A DNA stretch of 64,000 bases from Luteimicrobium sp049844995 (GTDB lineage Bacteria; Actinomycetota; Actinomycetes; Actinomycetales; Cellulomonadaceae). The position numbers and the translations under genes were made by a program. Positions 51,804 through 60,851 of this stretch are shown in pieces. Location: positions 620,001 through 684,000 of the forward strand of contig NZ_JBNCMC010000002.1 of assembly GCF_049844995.1 (NCBI RefSeq), in the 5' to 3' direction. Under the pieces are notes generated by a model. That model saw nothing but the letters and a program-made list of their open reading frames with translations. It searched no databases and had not been told where the DNA came from. Each line of letters begins with the position of its first letter. The first letter of the stretch is position 1.

Positions 51804-51908
51804 GGCCCGCATTGTTTCATGCGTCTGCCTGCTCCCGGAGATCACGACGCGGCCACGACGGACTCGGGACTTGACGCCGGCGTTTGTTCGATGAATACTC
51901 CTAACCTA

Positions 51909-51934
51909 TCGAAGCGCTTCGACGAAGCGCTTCG
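51909..51934 (+). promoter_or_regulatory. two tandem LacI operators
   Basis: TCGAAGCGCTTCGA (51909-51922) and CGAAGCGCTTCG (51923-51934) are perfect palindromes whose centres are 13 bases apart, a little over one helical turn, 45 to 70 bases before the regulator start codon. They are typical of LacI-family sites (AGCGCT centre) and imply autoregulation and control of the downstream operon. Confidence 0.88.
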
Positions 51935-51978
51935 ACGGACACCGGCCTCGGCGAGGCCGCACTCGAGGAGGAGGATGC

Positions 51979-52998
51979 ATGGCCACCATGCAAGACGTCG
52001 CCCGCCACGCGGGCGTCTCGCTCTCCACCGTGTCCTACGCCCTCAGCGGCGCTCGCCCCATCGGCAAGGAGACCCGGGCTCGCGTGCTGGCGGCCATCGA
52101 GGAGCTCGGGTTCGAGCGCAACGCCGCCGCTCGCAGCCTCGCCGCCCGCCGCAGCCACGTCCTCGCGCTGGTCCTCCCGACGGTCGCCGGCGGCCTGTCC
52201 GGCACGCTCGGCGAGTTCGCGCAGTCGGCCTCCCAGACGGCTCGCGACGCCGGCTATCACCTCGTGATCTGGCCGTTCGACCGCGAGGAGCACGGCGAGG
52301 TACGCGACCTCGTCCGCCAGGGGCTCGCGGACGGCGTCCTCGTGATGGAGGTCTCCCTCGAGGACGAACGCATCGACGCGCTGATGGCGTCGCAGGTGCC
52401 CTTCACGATGATCGGGCGGACCGCGGAGCTCGACGGGCGCTCGTGGGTCGACATCGACTTCGAGCGCACCCTGACCGAGGCCGTGGACCACCTCGCCGAC
52501 CTCGGCCACACCACGGTCGCGTTCGTGAACCACTCCCAGCGCTCGCTCGACACGGGCTACGGACCGACCGTGCGGGCGCGGGACGCGTTCCGCGCCGCCG
52601 CGGCCGCGCGCGGGCTCCATGCGACCGACGTGACGAGCGACGAGTCGCCGCTCGCCGGCCGGCTCGCGACGAGCGCCATCCTCGACGAGCGGCCCGGGAC
52701 GACCGCCTTCGTCACCATGAACGAGACCGCGACGTTCGGTGTCACCCAGGCGCTGCGCGACCGCCGTCTCCGCGTCCCCGACGACGTCTCGGTGCTCGCC
52801 GTCGTGACGTCGCCCGAGGTCGGCGCCATGTACGACCCGCCGCTGACCACCATGCGGGCCCCCGGGCGCGAGCTCGGGCGCCGTTCGGTCACCGAGCTCC
52901 TCGCCGCGCTCGAGGGCACCACGGTGCACGAGGCCCCTCGCCTCGTCACCTGCGAGCTGTCCCCCGGCGCGTCGACGGGGCCCGCCCCGAGACGCTGA
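51979..52998 (+). CDS. LacI-family transcriptional regulator
   Basis: A 339-residue repressor. The N-terminal helix-turn-helix and hinge read MQDVARHAGVSLSTVSYALSG, RPIGKETRARVLAAIEELGFERNAAARSLAARRS. The effector domain follows with HVLALVLPTVAGGLSG, VDIDFERTLTEAVDHLADLGHTTVAFVNH and FVTMNETATFGVTQALRDRRLRVPDDVSVLAV. Effector is probably a xyloglucan-derived sugar, judging by the downstream genes. GGAGGAGG precedes the ATG. Confidence 0.95.
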   Translation: MATMQDVARHAGVSLSTVSYALSGARPIGKETRARVLAAIEELGFERNAAARSLAARRSHVLALVLPTVAGGLSGTLGEFAQSASQTARDAGYHLVIWPFDREEHGEVRDLVRQGLADGVLVMEVSLEDERIDALMASQVPFTMIGRTAELDGRSWVDIDFERTLTEAVDHLADLGHTTVAFVNHSQRSLDTGYGPTVRARDAFRAAAAARGLHATDVTSDESPLAGRLATSAILDERPGTTAFVTMNETATFGVTQALRDRRLRVPDDVSVLAVVTSPEVGAMYDPPLTTMRAPGRELGRRSVTELLAALEGTTVHEAPRLVTCELSPGASTGPAPRR

Positions 52999-53125
52999 CG
53001 CCGCGGCACGCCGCGGCGAGAGCACCACCCCATCCCTGCACACCGACGTCCCGCACGACCCCACTGGCATTCCCACCCCGCAACGACGCATCGCTGCAAC
53101 GACGCACCCAACGGAAGGACACACC

Positions 53126-54454
53126 GTGAAGCGCAAGATCACGGCCGGCGCACTCGCCGCCGCCCTGGCCCTGCCCCTGACCCTCGCCGCCTGCTCCGGA
53201 GGCTCCGGCGGCTCCGGGGGCGGCTCGGACGACGCCACCAAGAACGCCGACGGTAAGACCCTGACCATCTGGGACTACGAGACCGACGACTCGGCGATGG
53301 GCCAGGCCTGGGCCAAGGCCATCGACATCTTCAAGGAGAAGCACCCGGGCGTCACGGTCAAGAAGGAGAAGCAGACCTTCGAGCAGATCCAGAAGAACGC
53401 CAAGATCGTCCTCACCGGCGACGACGTGCCCGACGTCATGGAGTACAACAAGGGCAACGCGACCGCCGGGCAGCTCGCCTCGCAGGGCCTCCTGACGCCG
53501 CTGACGGACGTCGCCAAGGACCGCGGCTGGGACAAGAAGGTCACCGGCTCGATCGCGACGACCGCCCAGTACGACGAGAACGGCCTCATGGGCTCGGGCG
53601 ACTGGTACGGCATCCCGAACTACGGCGAGTACGTGACGGTCTACTACAACCAGGACCTGTTCAAGAAGTACGGCGTCACGGTCCCGACCACGCTCGACGA
53701 GTTCACCGCGGCCCTCGCGAAGTTCAAGGCCGCCGGCGTGACTCCGCTCAACCCGGCCGGCGCCGAGTACCCGCTCGGGCAGCTCTGGTACCAGCTCGCG
53801 CTGACCAAGGCCGACCGCTCCTGGATCGACTCCTACCAGCTCTTCAAGGGCGACGTCGACTGGCAGGGCGAGCCCCTCACGTCCGCGACCGACACGATCA
53901 GCGACTGGACCAAGAAGGGCTACATCCCCAAGAACTCGGCCGGCCTGACCGCCGAGGACATGGGCACGTCGTTCATCTCGGGCAAGTACCCGATCATGGT
54001 CTCCGGCTCGTGGTGGTTCGGGCGCCTCGTCAACGAGGTCAAGTTCAACTGGGGCCAGTTCGCCTTCCCGGACTCCGACTTCGCTCTGGGCTCGTCGGGC
54101 AACCTCTGGGTCGTTCCGCAGAACGCGAAGAACAAGGGCCTCGCGGAGGACTTCATCGACATCACCCTGAGCGACGAGGTGCAGAACATCCTCGGCCAGA
54201 AGGGCGGCCTGCCGATCGCCGGTGACGCCTCCACGATCACCGACCCGAAGACGAAGACCTTCACCGAGCAGTTCCAGAAGATCGTGAAGGACGACGCCCT
54301 GGCCTTCTACCCCGACTGGCCGGTCGCGGGCTTCTACGACCAGATCGTCAGCGCCCTCCAGTCCGTCGTGAACGGCTCGAAGTCCACCTCGGACGTGCTC
54401 AACCAGCTCAAGGAGCAGTACGAGTCCGGCAAGGACGACCTCGTCAACGGCTGA
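53126..54454 (+). CDS. ABC transporter sugar-binding lipoprotein
   Basis: A 442-residue extracellular solute-binding protein (family 1). The signal peptide ends in the lipobox LAAC (Cys 23), so it is lipid-anchored. A Gly/Ser linker (SGGSGGSGGGS) precedes the binding domain with KTLTIWDYETDDSAMGQAWAKAIDIF, VPDVMEYNKGNATAGQLASQG, YYNQDLFKKYGV and PIMVSGSWWFGRL. GTG start with GGAAGG upstream. A perfect hairpin follows the stop, which often stabilises the binding-protein message over the permease part. Confidence 0.94.
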   Translation: MKRKITAGALAAALALPLTLAACSGGSGGSGGGSDDATKNADGKTLTIWDYETDDSAMGQAWAKAIDIFKEKHPGVTVKKEKQTFEQIQKNAKIVLTGDDVPDVMEYNKGNATAGQLASQGLLTPLTDVAKDRGWDKKVTGSIATTAQYDENGLMGSGDWYGIPNYGEYVTVYYNQDLFKKYGVTVPTTLDEFTAALAKFKAAGVTPLNPAGAEYPLGQLWYQLALTKADRSWIDSYQLFKGDVDWQGEPLTSATDTISDWTKKGYIPKNSAGLTAEDMGTSFISGKYPIMVSGSWWFGRLVNEVKFNWGQFAFPDSDFALGSSGNLWVVPQNAKNKGLAEDFIDITLSDEVQNILGQKGGLPIAGDASTITDPKTKTFTEQFQKIVKDDALAFYPDWPVAGFYDQIVSALQSVVNGSKSTSDVLNQLKEQYESGKDDLVNG

Positions 54455-54460
54455 CGCGAA

Positions 54461-54494
54461 CGGGCCCGGACGCTCGCACGAGCGTCCGGGCCCG
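54461..54494 (+). terminator. intercistronic hairpin after the binding-protein gene
   Basis: Perfect 16-base arms (54461-54476 CGGGCCCGGACGCTCG with 54479-54494), seven bases after the stop. It lies inside the operon, so partial termination or a 3' RNase barrier giving more binding protein than permease is likely. Confidence 0.88.
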
Positions 54495-54530
54495 CCCCGC
54501 CGGCCCCCGCCGTCACCAGAGAGAGAACCG

Positions 54531-55520
54531 ATGTCTTCCGCACCCGCCACCCTGCCCGCGCAGGATCCCTCGGCGCCGACGCCGGCGCCACGCGCCGCCC
54601 GGCGCGGCTCCGGTCGACGGCGCTGGGTGCCGTCGACGTACTGGCTCTACCTGATCCCCGGGCTCGCCGCGTTCGTCGCGATCATCGGGATCCCCTTCGT
54701 CCTCAACATCTGGTACTCGCTGCACAAGTGGCGCGGGGGCATCACCCAGATGAAGTGGGTCGGGCTCGAGAACTACGCCGACCTCATGCACGACGACCAG
54801 TTCTGGCAGTCCTTCCAGAACTCGGTCTGGATGATCATCGCGATGGTCATCATCCCGACCGTCATCGGCCTGCTGCTCGCCTCGCTGCTGTTCGACTACA
54901 TCGGCAAGCACTTCAACGGCCGGGTCGCGAGCGTGCTGCGCGCGACGTACTACCTCCCGCAGATCCTCCCCGTCGCCGTCGCCGGCATCCTGTGGAACTG
55001 GGTCCTCAACGCCCAGACGGGGGCGCTCAACCAGATCCTCACGTCCCTCGGCGTCCAGAACCCGCCCGACTGGCTGGGAAACCCGTCGACGGCGCTCCCC
55101 TCGGTCATGCTCGTCCTGATCTGGATCCAGATCGGCTACCCCACGGTGATCTTCATGTCGGCGCTCCAGCGCGTCGACCCCGAGCTGTACGAGGCGGCCG
55201 AGCTGGACGGCGCGAACTGGTGGGCCCGGTTCCGCGCGATCACCCTGCCGCAGATCAAGCCCGAGACGTTCGTCATCACCCTCACCTGCACGATCGCCGC
55301 GCTGAAGGTGTTCGCGCCGATCTACGTGCTGACCCGCGGCGGGCCCGAGGGCTCGACCCTCGTCCCGTCGTACTACTCGTACCTGAACTTCTTCGACAAG
55401 TCGAAGGTCGGCTACGGCGCGGCCATCGCGACCGTCCTCACGGTCATCATCATCATCGTCGCGTCGGTCATCCAGTACCTGCAGAACCGAAGCGCTCGCA
55501 AGGAAGAGAGGGGTGCCTGA
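54531..55520 (+). CDS. ABC sugar permease (MalF-type)
   Basis: A 329-residue inner membrane permease with six spans; the first is WLYLIPGLAAFVAIIGIPFV. The EAA loop that docks the ATPase reads YEAAELDGANWWARFRAITLPQIKP. Its stop TGA overlaps the ATG of the next permease (TGATG), so the two are coupled. No ATPase gene is present, so a shared MsiK-type ATPase is expected, as usual for actinobacterial sugar importers. Confidence 0.94.
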   Translation: MSSAPATLPAQDPSAPTPAPRAARRGSGRRRWVPSTYWLYLIPGLAAFVAIIGIPFVLNIWYSLHKWRGGITQMKWVGLENYADLMHDDQFWQSFQNSVWMIIAMVIIPTVIGLLLASLLFDYIGKHFNGRVASVLRATYYLPQILPVAVAGILWNWVLNAQTGALNQILTSLGVQNPPDWLGNPSTALPSVMLVLIWIQIGYPTVIFMSALQRVDPELYEAAELDGANWWARFRAITLPQIKPETFVITLTCTIAALKVFAPIYVLTRGGPEGSTLVPSYYSYLNFFDKSKVGYGAAIATVLTVIIIIVASVIQYLQNRSARKEERGA

Positions 55521-56422
55521 TGGCCACCGTCACCGAGACCCTCCCCGAGTCGCCCGCCGCCCGCACCGGGACGCCGGGCCGCCGTCCGCGCGACCGGTTC
55601 CACCGTGGGCCGCTGCGCTGGGTGCTGCTCGTGATCAGCGCGCTCGTCGCGCTGCTCATGGTCGCTCCGTTCGTGATCATGCTGCTCAACGCCTTCAAGT
55701 CGCCCGACGACTACTCGTCGAACGGCCCGCTGTCGTGGCCCACCGAGTTCTACACGCACGGGCTCAAGGTCTTCTGGGACCGGGTCGACTTCCCGGTCAA
55801 GCTGTGGAACTCCGTCTGGACGTCCGGCCTGGTCGCGATCTTCGGCGTCGCGCTGTCGCTGCTGTCCGCGTTCGCGATCGGGATCGGCCGCGTCAGGGGC
55901 AGGCTCTGGATCGTCGGCGTCTTCCTGCTCGCGAACATGCTGCCGCAGGAGGTGCTCGTCTACCCCCTGTTCCGCATGATGCAGAACATCGGCCTGAACA
56001 ACTCGGGCTGGTCCATCGTGCTGATCTTCACGGTCATCCAGGCGGCCTTCGGCACCTACCTGCTCTCGTCCGTGCTCGGGACCTTCCCGCGCGCGCTGCT
56101 CGAGGCCGCCTCGCTCGACGGCGCGAACCGGTGGCAGATCCTGTGGCGGGTCATCTTCCCCGTCGTGCGCCCCACCCTGTCCGTGCTGCTGATCTTCTTC
56201 TTCATCTGGACGTGGAACGAGTTCTTCATCCCGCTCGTCATGCTCACGACCAACGACACGCAGACCGTCCCGATCGCGCTGTCCTCGCTCCAGGGCGACA
56301 AGACGCTCGACGTCCCCACGCTCAACGCGGGCACGCTCGTGTCCCTCATCCCGACCCTGCTGTTCTTCCTCTTCTTCCAGCGGACGCTCACCCGCGGCAT
56401 CACCGCAGGCGCCGTCAAGTAA
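55520..56422 (+). CDS. ABC sugar permease (MalG-type)
   Basis: A 300-residue partner permease with six spans, starting LRWVLLVISALVALLMVAPFVIML. The EAA motif is LLEAASLDGANRWQILWRVIFPVVRP, and the C-terminus RTLTRGITAGAVK is typical of MalG-type subunits. The start codon shares one base with the previous stop; GAGAGGGG is the ribosome binding site. The alpha-xylosidase gene follows after 16 bases. Confidence 0.94.
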   Translation: MATVTETLPESPAARTGTPGRRPRDRFHRGPLRWVLLVISALVALLMVAPFVIMLLNAFKSPDDYSSNGPLSWPTEFYTHGLKVFWDRVDFPVKLWNSVWTSGLVAIFGVALSLLSAFAIGIGRVRGRLWIVGVFLLANMLPQEVLVYPLFRMMQNIGLNNSGWSIVLIFTVIQAAFGTYLLSSVLGTFPRALLEAASLDGANRWQILWRVIFPVVRPTLSVLLIFFFIWTWNEFFIPLVMLTTNDTQTVPIALSSLQGDKTLDVPTLNAGTLVSLIPTLLFFLFFQRTLTRGITAGAVK

Positions 56423-56438
56423 GGAGCACCACCCCACC

Positions 56439-58721
56439 ATGAAGTTCACCGACGGCTACTGGCAGCTGCGTCCCGGCGTCGAGGTCCTCCACCCGGTCGA
56501 GGTCGACGACGTGCGCGCCGACCCCGAGGCCGGGACCCTGACCGTCTGGGCCGCCACCAAGCACGTGCGGGGGCGCGGCGACACCCTCAACGCCCCGCTC
56601 CTGACGCTCACCTACTCGAGCCCTGCCGCGGGCGTCGTCAAGGTCCGCGTCGAGCACTGGGCGGGCGCCCGCCCGCGGCACCCCGAGTTCGCGATCCGCC
56701 GGTCCGACGTCGCGGTGACGACCCACGTCGACGACGAGGCAGCGGTCCTCACGACGGGCGACCTGTCGGTCCGCGTGCACCGCACGGGCCCGTGGCGGGT
56801 CGACTTCGAGTCGCGCGGGAAGGTCCTCACGTCGAGCCTGCCCAAGGGCTCGGGCGTGGCGACCACCCCGGACGGCCCGTTCGTCCACGAGCAGCTCGCG
56901 CTCGGCGTCGGCGAGAAGGTCTACGGGATGGGCGAGCGGTTCGGCCCGTTCGTCAAGAACGGCCAGACCGTCGACATCTGGAACGCGGACGGCGGCACGT
57001 CCAGCGAGCAGGCGTACAAGAACGTCCCGTTCTACGTGACGAGCGCGGGGTACGGCGTGTTCGTCGCGCACCCCGAGCTGGTCTCGTTCGAGGTCGCCTC
57101 CGAGATGGTCGAGCGGACCCAGTTCTCGGTCGCCGGCGAGCACCTCGAGTATTACGTGATCGACGGCCCGACGCCCAAGGACGTCCTCGAGCGCTACACC
57201 GCGCTCACCGGGCGCCCCCCGCAGGTCCCCGCGTGGTCCTACGGACTGTGGCTCTCGACGTCGTTCACCACGAGCTACGACGAGAAGACGGTGTCGTCGT
57301 TCATCGACGGGATGGCCGAGCGGGACATCCCGCTGTCGGTGTTCCACTTCGACTGCTTCTGGATGCGCGAGTACCAGTGGTGCGACTTCGAGTGGGACCC
57401 GCGCACGTTCCCGGACCCCGAGGGCATGCTCGCCCGCTACAAGGAGAAGGGCCTGCGCGTCTGCGTGTGGATCAACTCCTACATCGGGCAGAAGTCCGCC
57501 CTGTTCGCGGAGGCCGTCGAGAAGGGCTACCTGCTGCGGACGACCGACGGCGGCGTCTGGCAGTGGGACCTGTGGCAGGCCGGCATGGGGCTCGTCGACT
57601 TCACCAACCCCGCCGCGGCCGCGTGGTACGCGAGCAAGCTCGAGGCCCTGCTCGACATGGGCGTCGACTGCTTCAAGACGGACTTCGGCGAGCGCATCCC
57701 CGTCGACGGCGTCGTCTGGCACGACGGCTCCGACCCGCAGAAGATGCGCAACTACTACACGCACCTCTACAACCAGACGGTGTTCGAGCTGCTCGAGCGC
57801 AAGCGCGGCAAGGGCCAGGCGGCGCTGTTCGCGCGGTCCGCGACCGCGGGCGGGCAGCAGTACCCGGTCCACTGGGGCGGCGACAACGACTCGACGTTCG
57901 TCTCGATGGCGGAGACCTTGCGCGGCGGCCTCTCGCTCGCCATGTCGGGCTTCGGCTACTGGAGCCACGACATCGGCGGCTTCGAGGGCGACCCCGACCC
58001 CGCCGTGTTCAAGCGCTGGCTCGCGTTCGGCCTGCTGTCCTCGCACTCGCGCCTGCACGGCTCGAGCTCGGTCCGGGTGCCGTGGGCGTTCGACGACGAG
58101 GCCGTCGACGTGGCGCGGCGCTTCACCCGGCTCAAGCTCTCGCTCCTGCCCTACCTCGGCGCGGCCGCCCGCGACGTCGTCCGGCACGGCACGCCGCTCA
58201 TGCGCCCGATGGTGCTCGAGCTGCCCGAGGACCGCGGCGGCTGGGACGTCGACACGCAGTACCTGCTCGGCCCGTCGCTGCTCGTCGCGCCGGTCTTCAG
58301 CGCGGAGCGTGAGACCGCCGTCTACGTGCCCGAGGGCACGTGGACGTCGCTGCTCGACGGCGAGGTCGTCACCGGCCCTCGCTGGGTCACGCAGCGGCAC
58401 GGCTTCGACTCGCTCCCGCTGCTCGTCCGCCCGGACACCGTCCTCCCGGTCGGCGCCCGGGACGACACGACCGACTACGACTGGGCCGACGGCGTCACCC
58501 TCCAGCTGTTCGAGCTCGCCGACGGCCACGACTCCACGGTCGTGGTCCCCGCGGCCGACGCCGGCGTGGGCGCGAGCGACGCCGAGTTCCACGTGCGGCG
58601 CACCGGCGACGAGGTCGTCGTGACGACGACGTCCGACCGGGCGTGGTCCCTGCGCTCCGGCGACCGCGTCGTCCGGTTCGAGCCCGGCACCGCCGAGGGT
58701 CGCCTGGGTCTGGCACGATGA
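56439..58721 (+). CDS. yicI: alpha-xylosidase (glycoside hydrolase family 31, YicI type)
   Basis: A 760-residue cytosolic enzyme that removes alpha-xylose from the non-reducing end of xyloglucan oligosaccharides and isoprimeverose. Catalytic nucleophile Asp 415 lies in FKTDFGERIP and acid/base Asp 482 in HWGGDN; E. coli YicI has Asp 416 and Asp 482 in the same places. Other family blocks are WLSTSFTTSYDEKTV, HFDCFWMREYQWCDFEWDP and SHSRLHGSSSVRVPW. AGGAG precedes the ATG. It forms one operon with the importer and the beta-glucosidase. Confidence 0.95.
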   Translation: MKFTDGYWQLRPGVEVLHPVEVDDVRADPEAGTLTVWAATKHVRGRGDTLNAPLLTLTYSSPAAGVVKVRVEHWAGARPRHPEFAIRRSDVAVTTHVDDEAAVLTTGDLSVRVHRTGPWRVDFESRGKVLTSSLPKGSGVATTPDGPFVHEQLALGVGEKVYGMGERFGPFVKNGQTVDIWNADGGTSSEQAYKNVPFYVTSAGYGVFVAHPELVSFEVASEMVERTQFSVAGEHLEYYVIDGPTPKDVLERYTALTGRPPQVPAWSYGLWLSTSFTTSYDEKTVSSFIDGMAERDIPLSVFHFDCFWMREYQWCDFEWDPRTFPDPEGMLARYKEKGLRVCVWINSYIGQKSALFAEAVEKGYLLRTTDGGVWQWDLWQAGMGLVDFTNPAAAAWYASKLEALLDMGVDCFKTDFGERIPVDGVVWHDGSDPQKMRNYYTHLYNQTVFELLERKRGKGQAALFARSATAGGQQYPVHWGGDNDSTFVSMAETLRGGLSLAMSGFGYWSHDIGGFEGDPDPAVFKRWLAFGLLSSHSRLHGSSSVRVPWAFDDEAVDVARRFTRLKLSLLPYLGAAARDVVRHGTPLMRPMVLELPEDRGGWDVDTQYLLGPSLLVAPVFSAERETAVYVPEGTWTSLLDGEVVTGPRWVTQRHGFDSLPLLVRPDTVLPVGARDDTTDYDWADGVTLQLFELADGHDSTVVVPAADAGVGASDAEFHVRRTGDEVVVTTTSDRAWSLRSGDRVVRFEPGTAEGRLGLAR

Positions 58722-58788
58722 ACCGACGGCTCCGGGGCAGTGCCCTGCATCCTGACCACCACAGCATTCCCGGCCTCCGAGGAGAAGC

Positions 58789-60216
58789 ATGAGCACGCCA
58801 CGACGGTTCCCCGACGACTTCGTCTGGGGTTCCGCGACCGCCGCCTACCAGATCGAGGGCGCTGCGGACGAGGACGGCCGCGGGCCGTCGATCTGGGACA
58901 CCTTCTCGCGCACCCCGGGCAAGGTGCTCGACGGCGACACGGGCGACGTCGCCGACGACCACTACCACCGCTGGGCCGAGGACGTGCAGCACATCCGCGA
59001 CCTCGGTCTCGACGCCTACCGGCTGTCGATCTCGTGGCCGCGCGTGCAGCCGGGCGGCTCGGGCGACTTCAACGAGGCGGGCATCGCGTTCTACTCGCGC
59101 CTCGTGGACGCGCTGACCGAGGCGGGCGTCAAGCCGGTCGTGACGCTCTACCACTGGGACCTCCCGCAGGAGCTCGAGGACGAGGGCGGCTGGACCAACC
59201 GCGCCACCGCCTACGCGTTCGCCGAGTACGCCCGCCGCATGGCGCAGGAGCTCGGCACCCGCGTCGACACCTGGACGACGCTCAACGAGCCGTGGTGCTC
59301 GGCGTACCTGGGCTACGGGTCGGGCGTGCACGCGCCGGGCCGCACGGAGGGCGAGGGCGCGCTGCGCGCGGTCCACCACCTCAACCTGGCGCACGGCCTC
59401 GCGGTCCAGGCCGTCCGCGACGTCCTCGGCGACGAGGCGCGCACGTCGGTCACGCTCAACCTCCACGTCGTGCGTCCCGACACGGACAGCGCCGAGGACG
59501 CCGACGCGGTCCGCAAGATCGACGCCCTCGCGAACCGCGCGTTCCTCGGCCCGCTGCTCGACGGCGCCTACCCGGCCGACCTGCTCGAGGACACCGCGCA
59601 CGTGACGGACTGGTCGTTCGTCGAGGACGGCGACCTCGCGATCACCCGGCAGCCGCTCGACGTGCTCGGCGTGAACTACTACTCGACGGCGCGCGTCCGG
59701 CACTTCGCCGGCGAAGGCGCGCCCGAGCAGAACGACGGCCACGCCGAGTCCGCGGCGAGCCCGTGGGTTGGCGTCACCGACGTCGAGTTCCTGCAGCAGC
59801 CCGGCCCGTACACCGCGATGGGCTGGAACATCGAGCCGCAGGGCATGACCGACCTGCTGCTCTCGCTGCACGCCACCTACCCCGACCAGCCGCTCATGGT
59901 CACGGAGAACGGGGCCGCGTTCGAGGACGTCGTCTCGCCCGACGGCGCCGTCCACGACCCGCAGCGCGTCGCCTACCTGCACGACCACGTCGAGGCCGTG
60001 GGCAGGGCCATCGACGCCGGCGCCGACGTGGGCGGGTACTTCGCGTGGTCGCTGCTCGACAACTTCGAGTGGAGCTACGGCTACTCCAAGCGGTTCGGCA
60101 TCATCCGGGTCGACTACGACACGCTCGTCCGGACGTGGAAGGACTCCGCGCACTGGTACCGCCGCCTGGCGACCACCCGGACGCTGCCTGGCGTCGACGA
60201 GGTCTCGCCCGCCTGA
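58789..60216 (+). CDS. beta-glucosidase (glycoside hydrolase family 1)
   Basis: A 475-residue retaining beta-glucosidase of the BglB type. Acid/base Glu 167 is in TLNEPWCS and nucleophile Glu 373 in VTENGAAF; FVWGSATAAYQIEGA opens the barrel and WSLLDNFEWSYGYSKRFG is the aglycone/substrate block. No signal peptide, so it works inside the cell. After the alpha-xylosidase unmasks the glucose backbone this enzyme would release glucose stepwise. CGAGGAGAAGC precedes the ATG. Confidence 0.96.
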   Translation: MSTPRRFPDDFVWGSATAAYQIEGAADEDGRGPSIWDTFSRTPGKVLDGDTGDVADDHYHRWAEDVQHIRDLGLDAYRLSISWPRVQPGGSGDFNEAGIAFYSRLVDALTEAGVKPVVTLYHWDLPQELEDEGGWTNRATAYAFAEYARRMAQELGTRVDTWTTLNEPWCSAYLGYGSGVHAPGRTEGEGALRAVHHLNLAHGLAVQAVRDVLGDEARTSVTLNLHVVRPDTDSAEDADAVRKIDALANRAFLGPLLDGAYPADLLEDTAHVTDWSFVEDGDLAITRQPLDVLGVNYYSTARVRHFAGEGAPEQNDGHAESAASPWVGVTDVEFLQQPGPYTAMGWNIEPQGMTDLLLSLHATYPDQPLMVTENGAAFEDVVSPDGAVHDPQRVAYLHDHVEAVGRAIDAGADVGGYFAWSLLDNFEWSYGYSKRFGIIRVDYDTLVRTWKDSAHWYRRLATTRTLPGVDEVSPA

Positions 60217-60240
60217 CGCCGATCGCCGTCCGACGCGACC

Positions 60241-60283
60241 ACCGGCCCGCGCCGCTCCCCGCACGGGGAGGGCGCGGGCCGGT
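60241..60283 (+). terminator. terminator of the xyloglucan operon
   Basis: Arms of 13 and 6 bases with one bulged base (60241-60260 pairing with 60265-60283) and a GCAC loop, 25 bases after the beta-glucosidase stop. Confidence 0.9.
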
Positions 60284-60296
60284 ACGCTGTCGGCGC

Positions 60297-60370
60297 GGGG
60301 CAGTAGCTCAGCCGGTCAGAGCAGCGGACTCATAATCCGTCGGTCGTGGGTTCAAGCCCCACCTGCCCTA
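60297..60370 (+). tRNA. tRNA with anticodon CAT (elongator Met or Ile2)
   Basis: A 74-base cloverleaf: acceptor GGGGCAG with CTGCCCT (one G-U), D arm GCTC/GAGC, anticodon stem CGGAC-type with loop CTCATAA, T arm GTGGG-TTCAAGC-CCCAC. CAT may read AUG as elongator methionine, or AUA as isoleucine when the C is lysidine-modified. The GGTCG-GGGTTCAAG part resembles bacterial tRNA-Ile2; I leave it open. CCA is not encoded. Confidence 0.93.
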
Positions 60371-60552
60371 CTCACGTGCCGAGGCACGCCGCCCGTCGAG
60401 GGCACATGCCGCTCTCCCCCCGGGCCGCCGGGGTCGTCGTGACCTAGCGGGACGGCGCGACCGAGCTCAGGCGGTTCTGGGTCGAGCCGGGAGCCGCCGG
60501 ACCGGGCCGGGCGGGAGGTTCGTCGCCGCTGAGACGCCTCCACCGAGACGCG

Positions 60553-60588
60553 GAAGAGGCCCGCACCCTCCAGGGTGCGGGCCTCTTC
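60553..60588. terminator. strong hairpin downstream of the 76-residue gene
   Basis: Perfect 17-base arms (60553-60569 GAAGAGGCCCGCACCCT and 60572-60588) with a two-base apex, just beyond the stop codon of the minus-strand gene at 60596. No T-run follows, as common in high-GC genomes. The 225 bases between the tRNA and this gene hold nothing else that I can identify. Confidence 0.88.
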
Positions 60589-60595
60589 GTGCCGG

Positions 60596-60826
60596 TCACG
60601 CGCCGGGCGTGCCGTTCTCCTCCAGGTAGAACACCTGGTCGGGGCCGTCCCACGTCTCGATGACCTCGCCGTCGGACCGGACCAGCGTGATCTCGCCCCG
60701 GAACGGGCCGATCTCGCCCGACCGGATGCGGGCCTTGACCGCGGCGATCGCGTCGTCGTCGTACTCGGCGCGGACCAGGGTGCCGCGGTGGTCCCCCGTG
60801 ACGTCACGGATCCAGTACTCGAACAT
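60596..60826 (-). CDS. hypothetical small protein
   Basis: A 76-residue soluble acidic protein: MFEYWIRDVTGDHRGTLVRAE, then DDAIAAVKARIRSGEIGPFRGEITLVRSDGEVIETW and a short tail DQVFYLEENG. It looks like a small alpha/beta domain. GGAGGAGCGGGG precedes the ATG, a good ribosome binding site, so translation is likely. Family not recognised. It follows the SHOCT protein gene by 25 bases and probably shares its transcript. Confidence 0.7.
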   Translation of the reverse strand: MFEYWIRDVTGDHRGTLVRAEYDDDAIAAVKARIRSGEIGPFRGEITLVRSDGEVIETWDGPDQVFYLEENGTPGA

Positions 60827-60851
60827 CCCCGCTCCTCCCGCGGCGCCGCGC

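Noticed and set aside
55491..55500. AAGCGCTCGC near the end of the first permease gene as another LacI operator.
   Set aside because: Only one half matches, it is coding, and it is not palindromic beyond AGCGCT.
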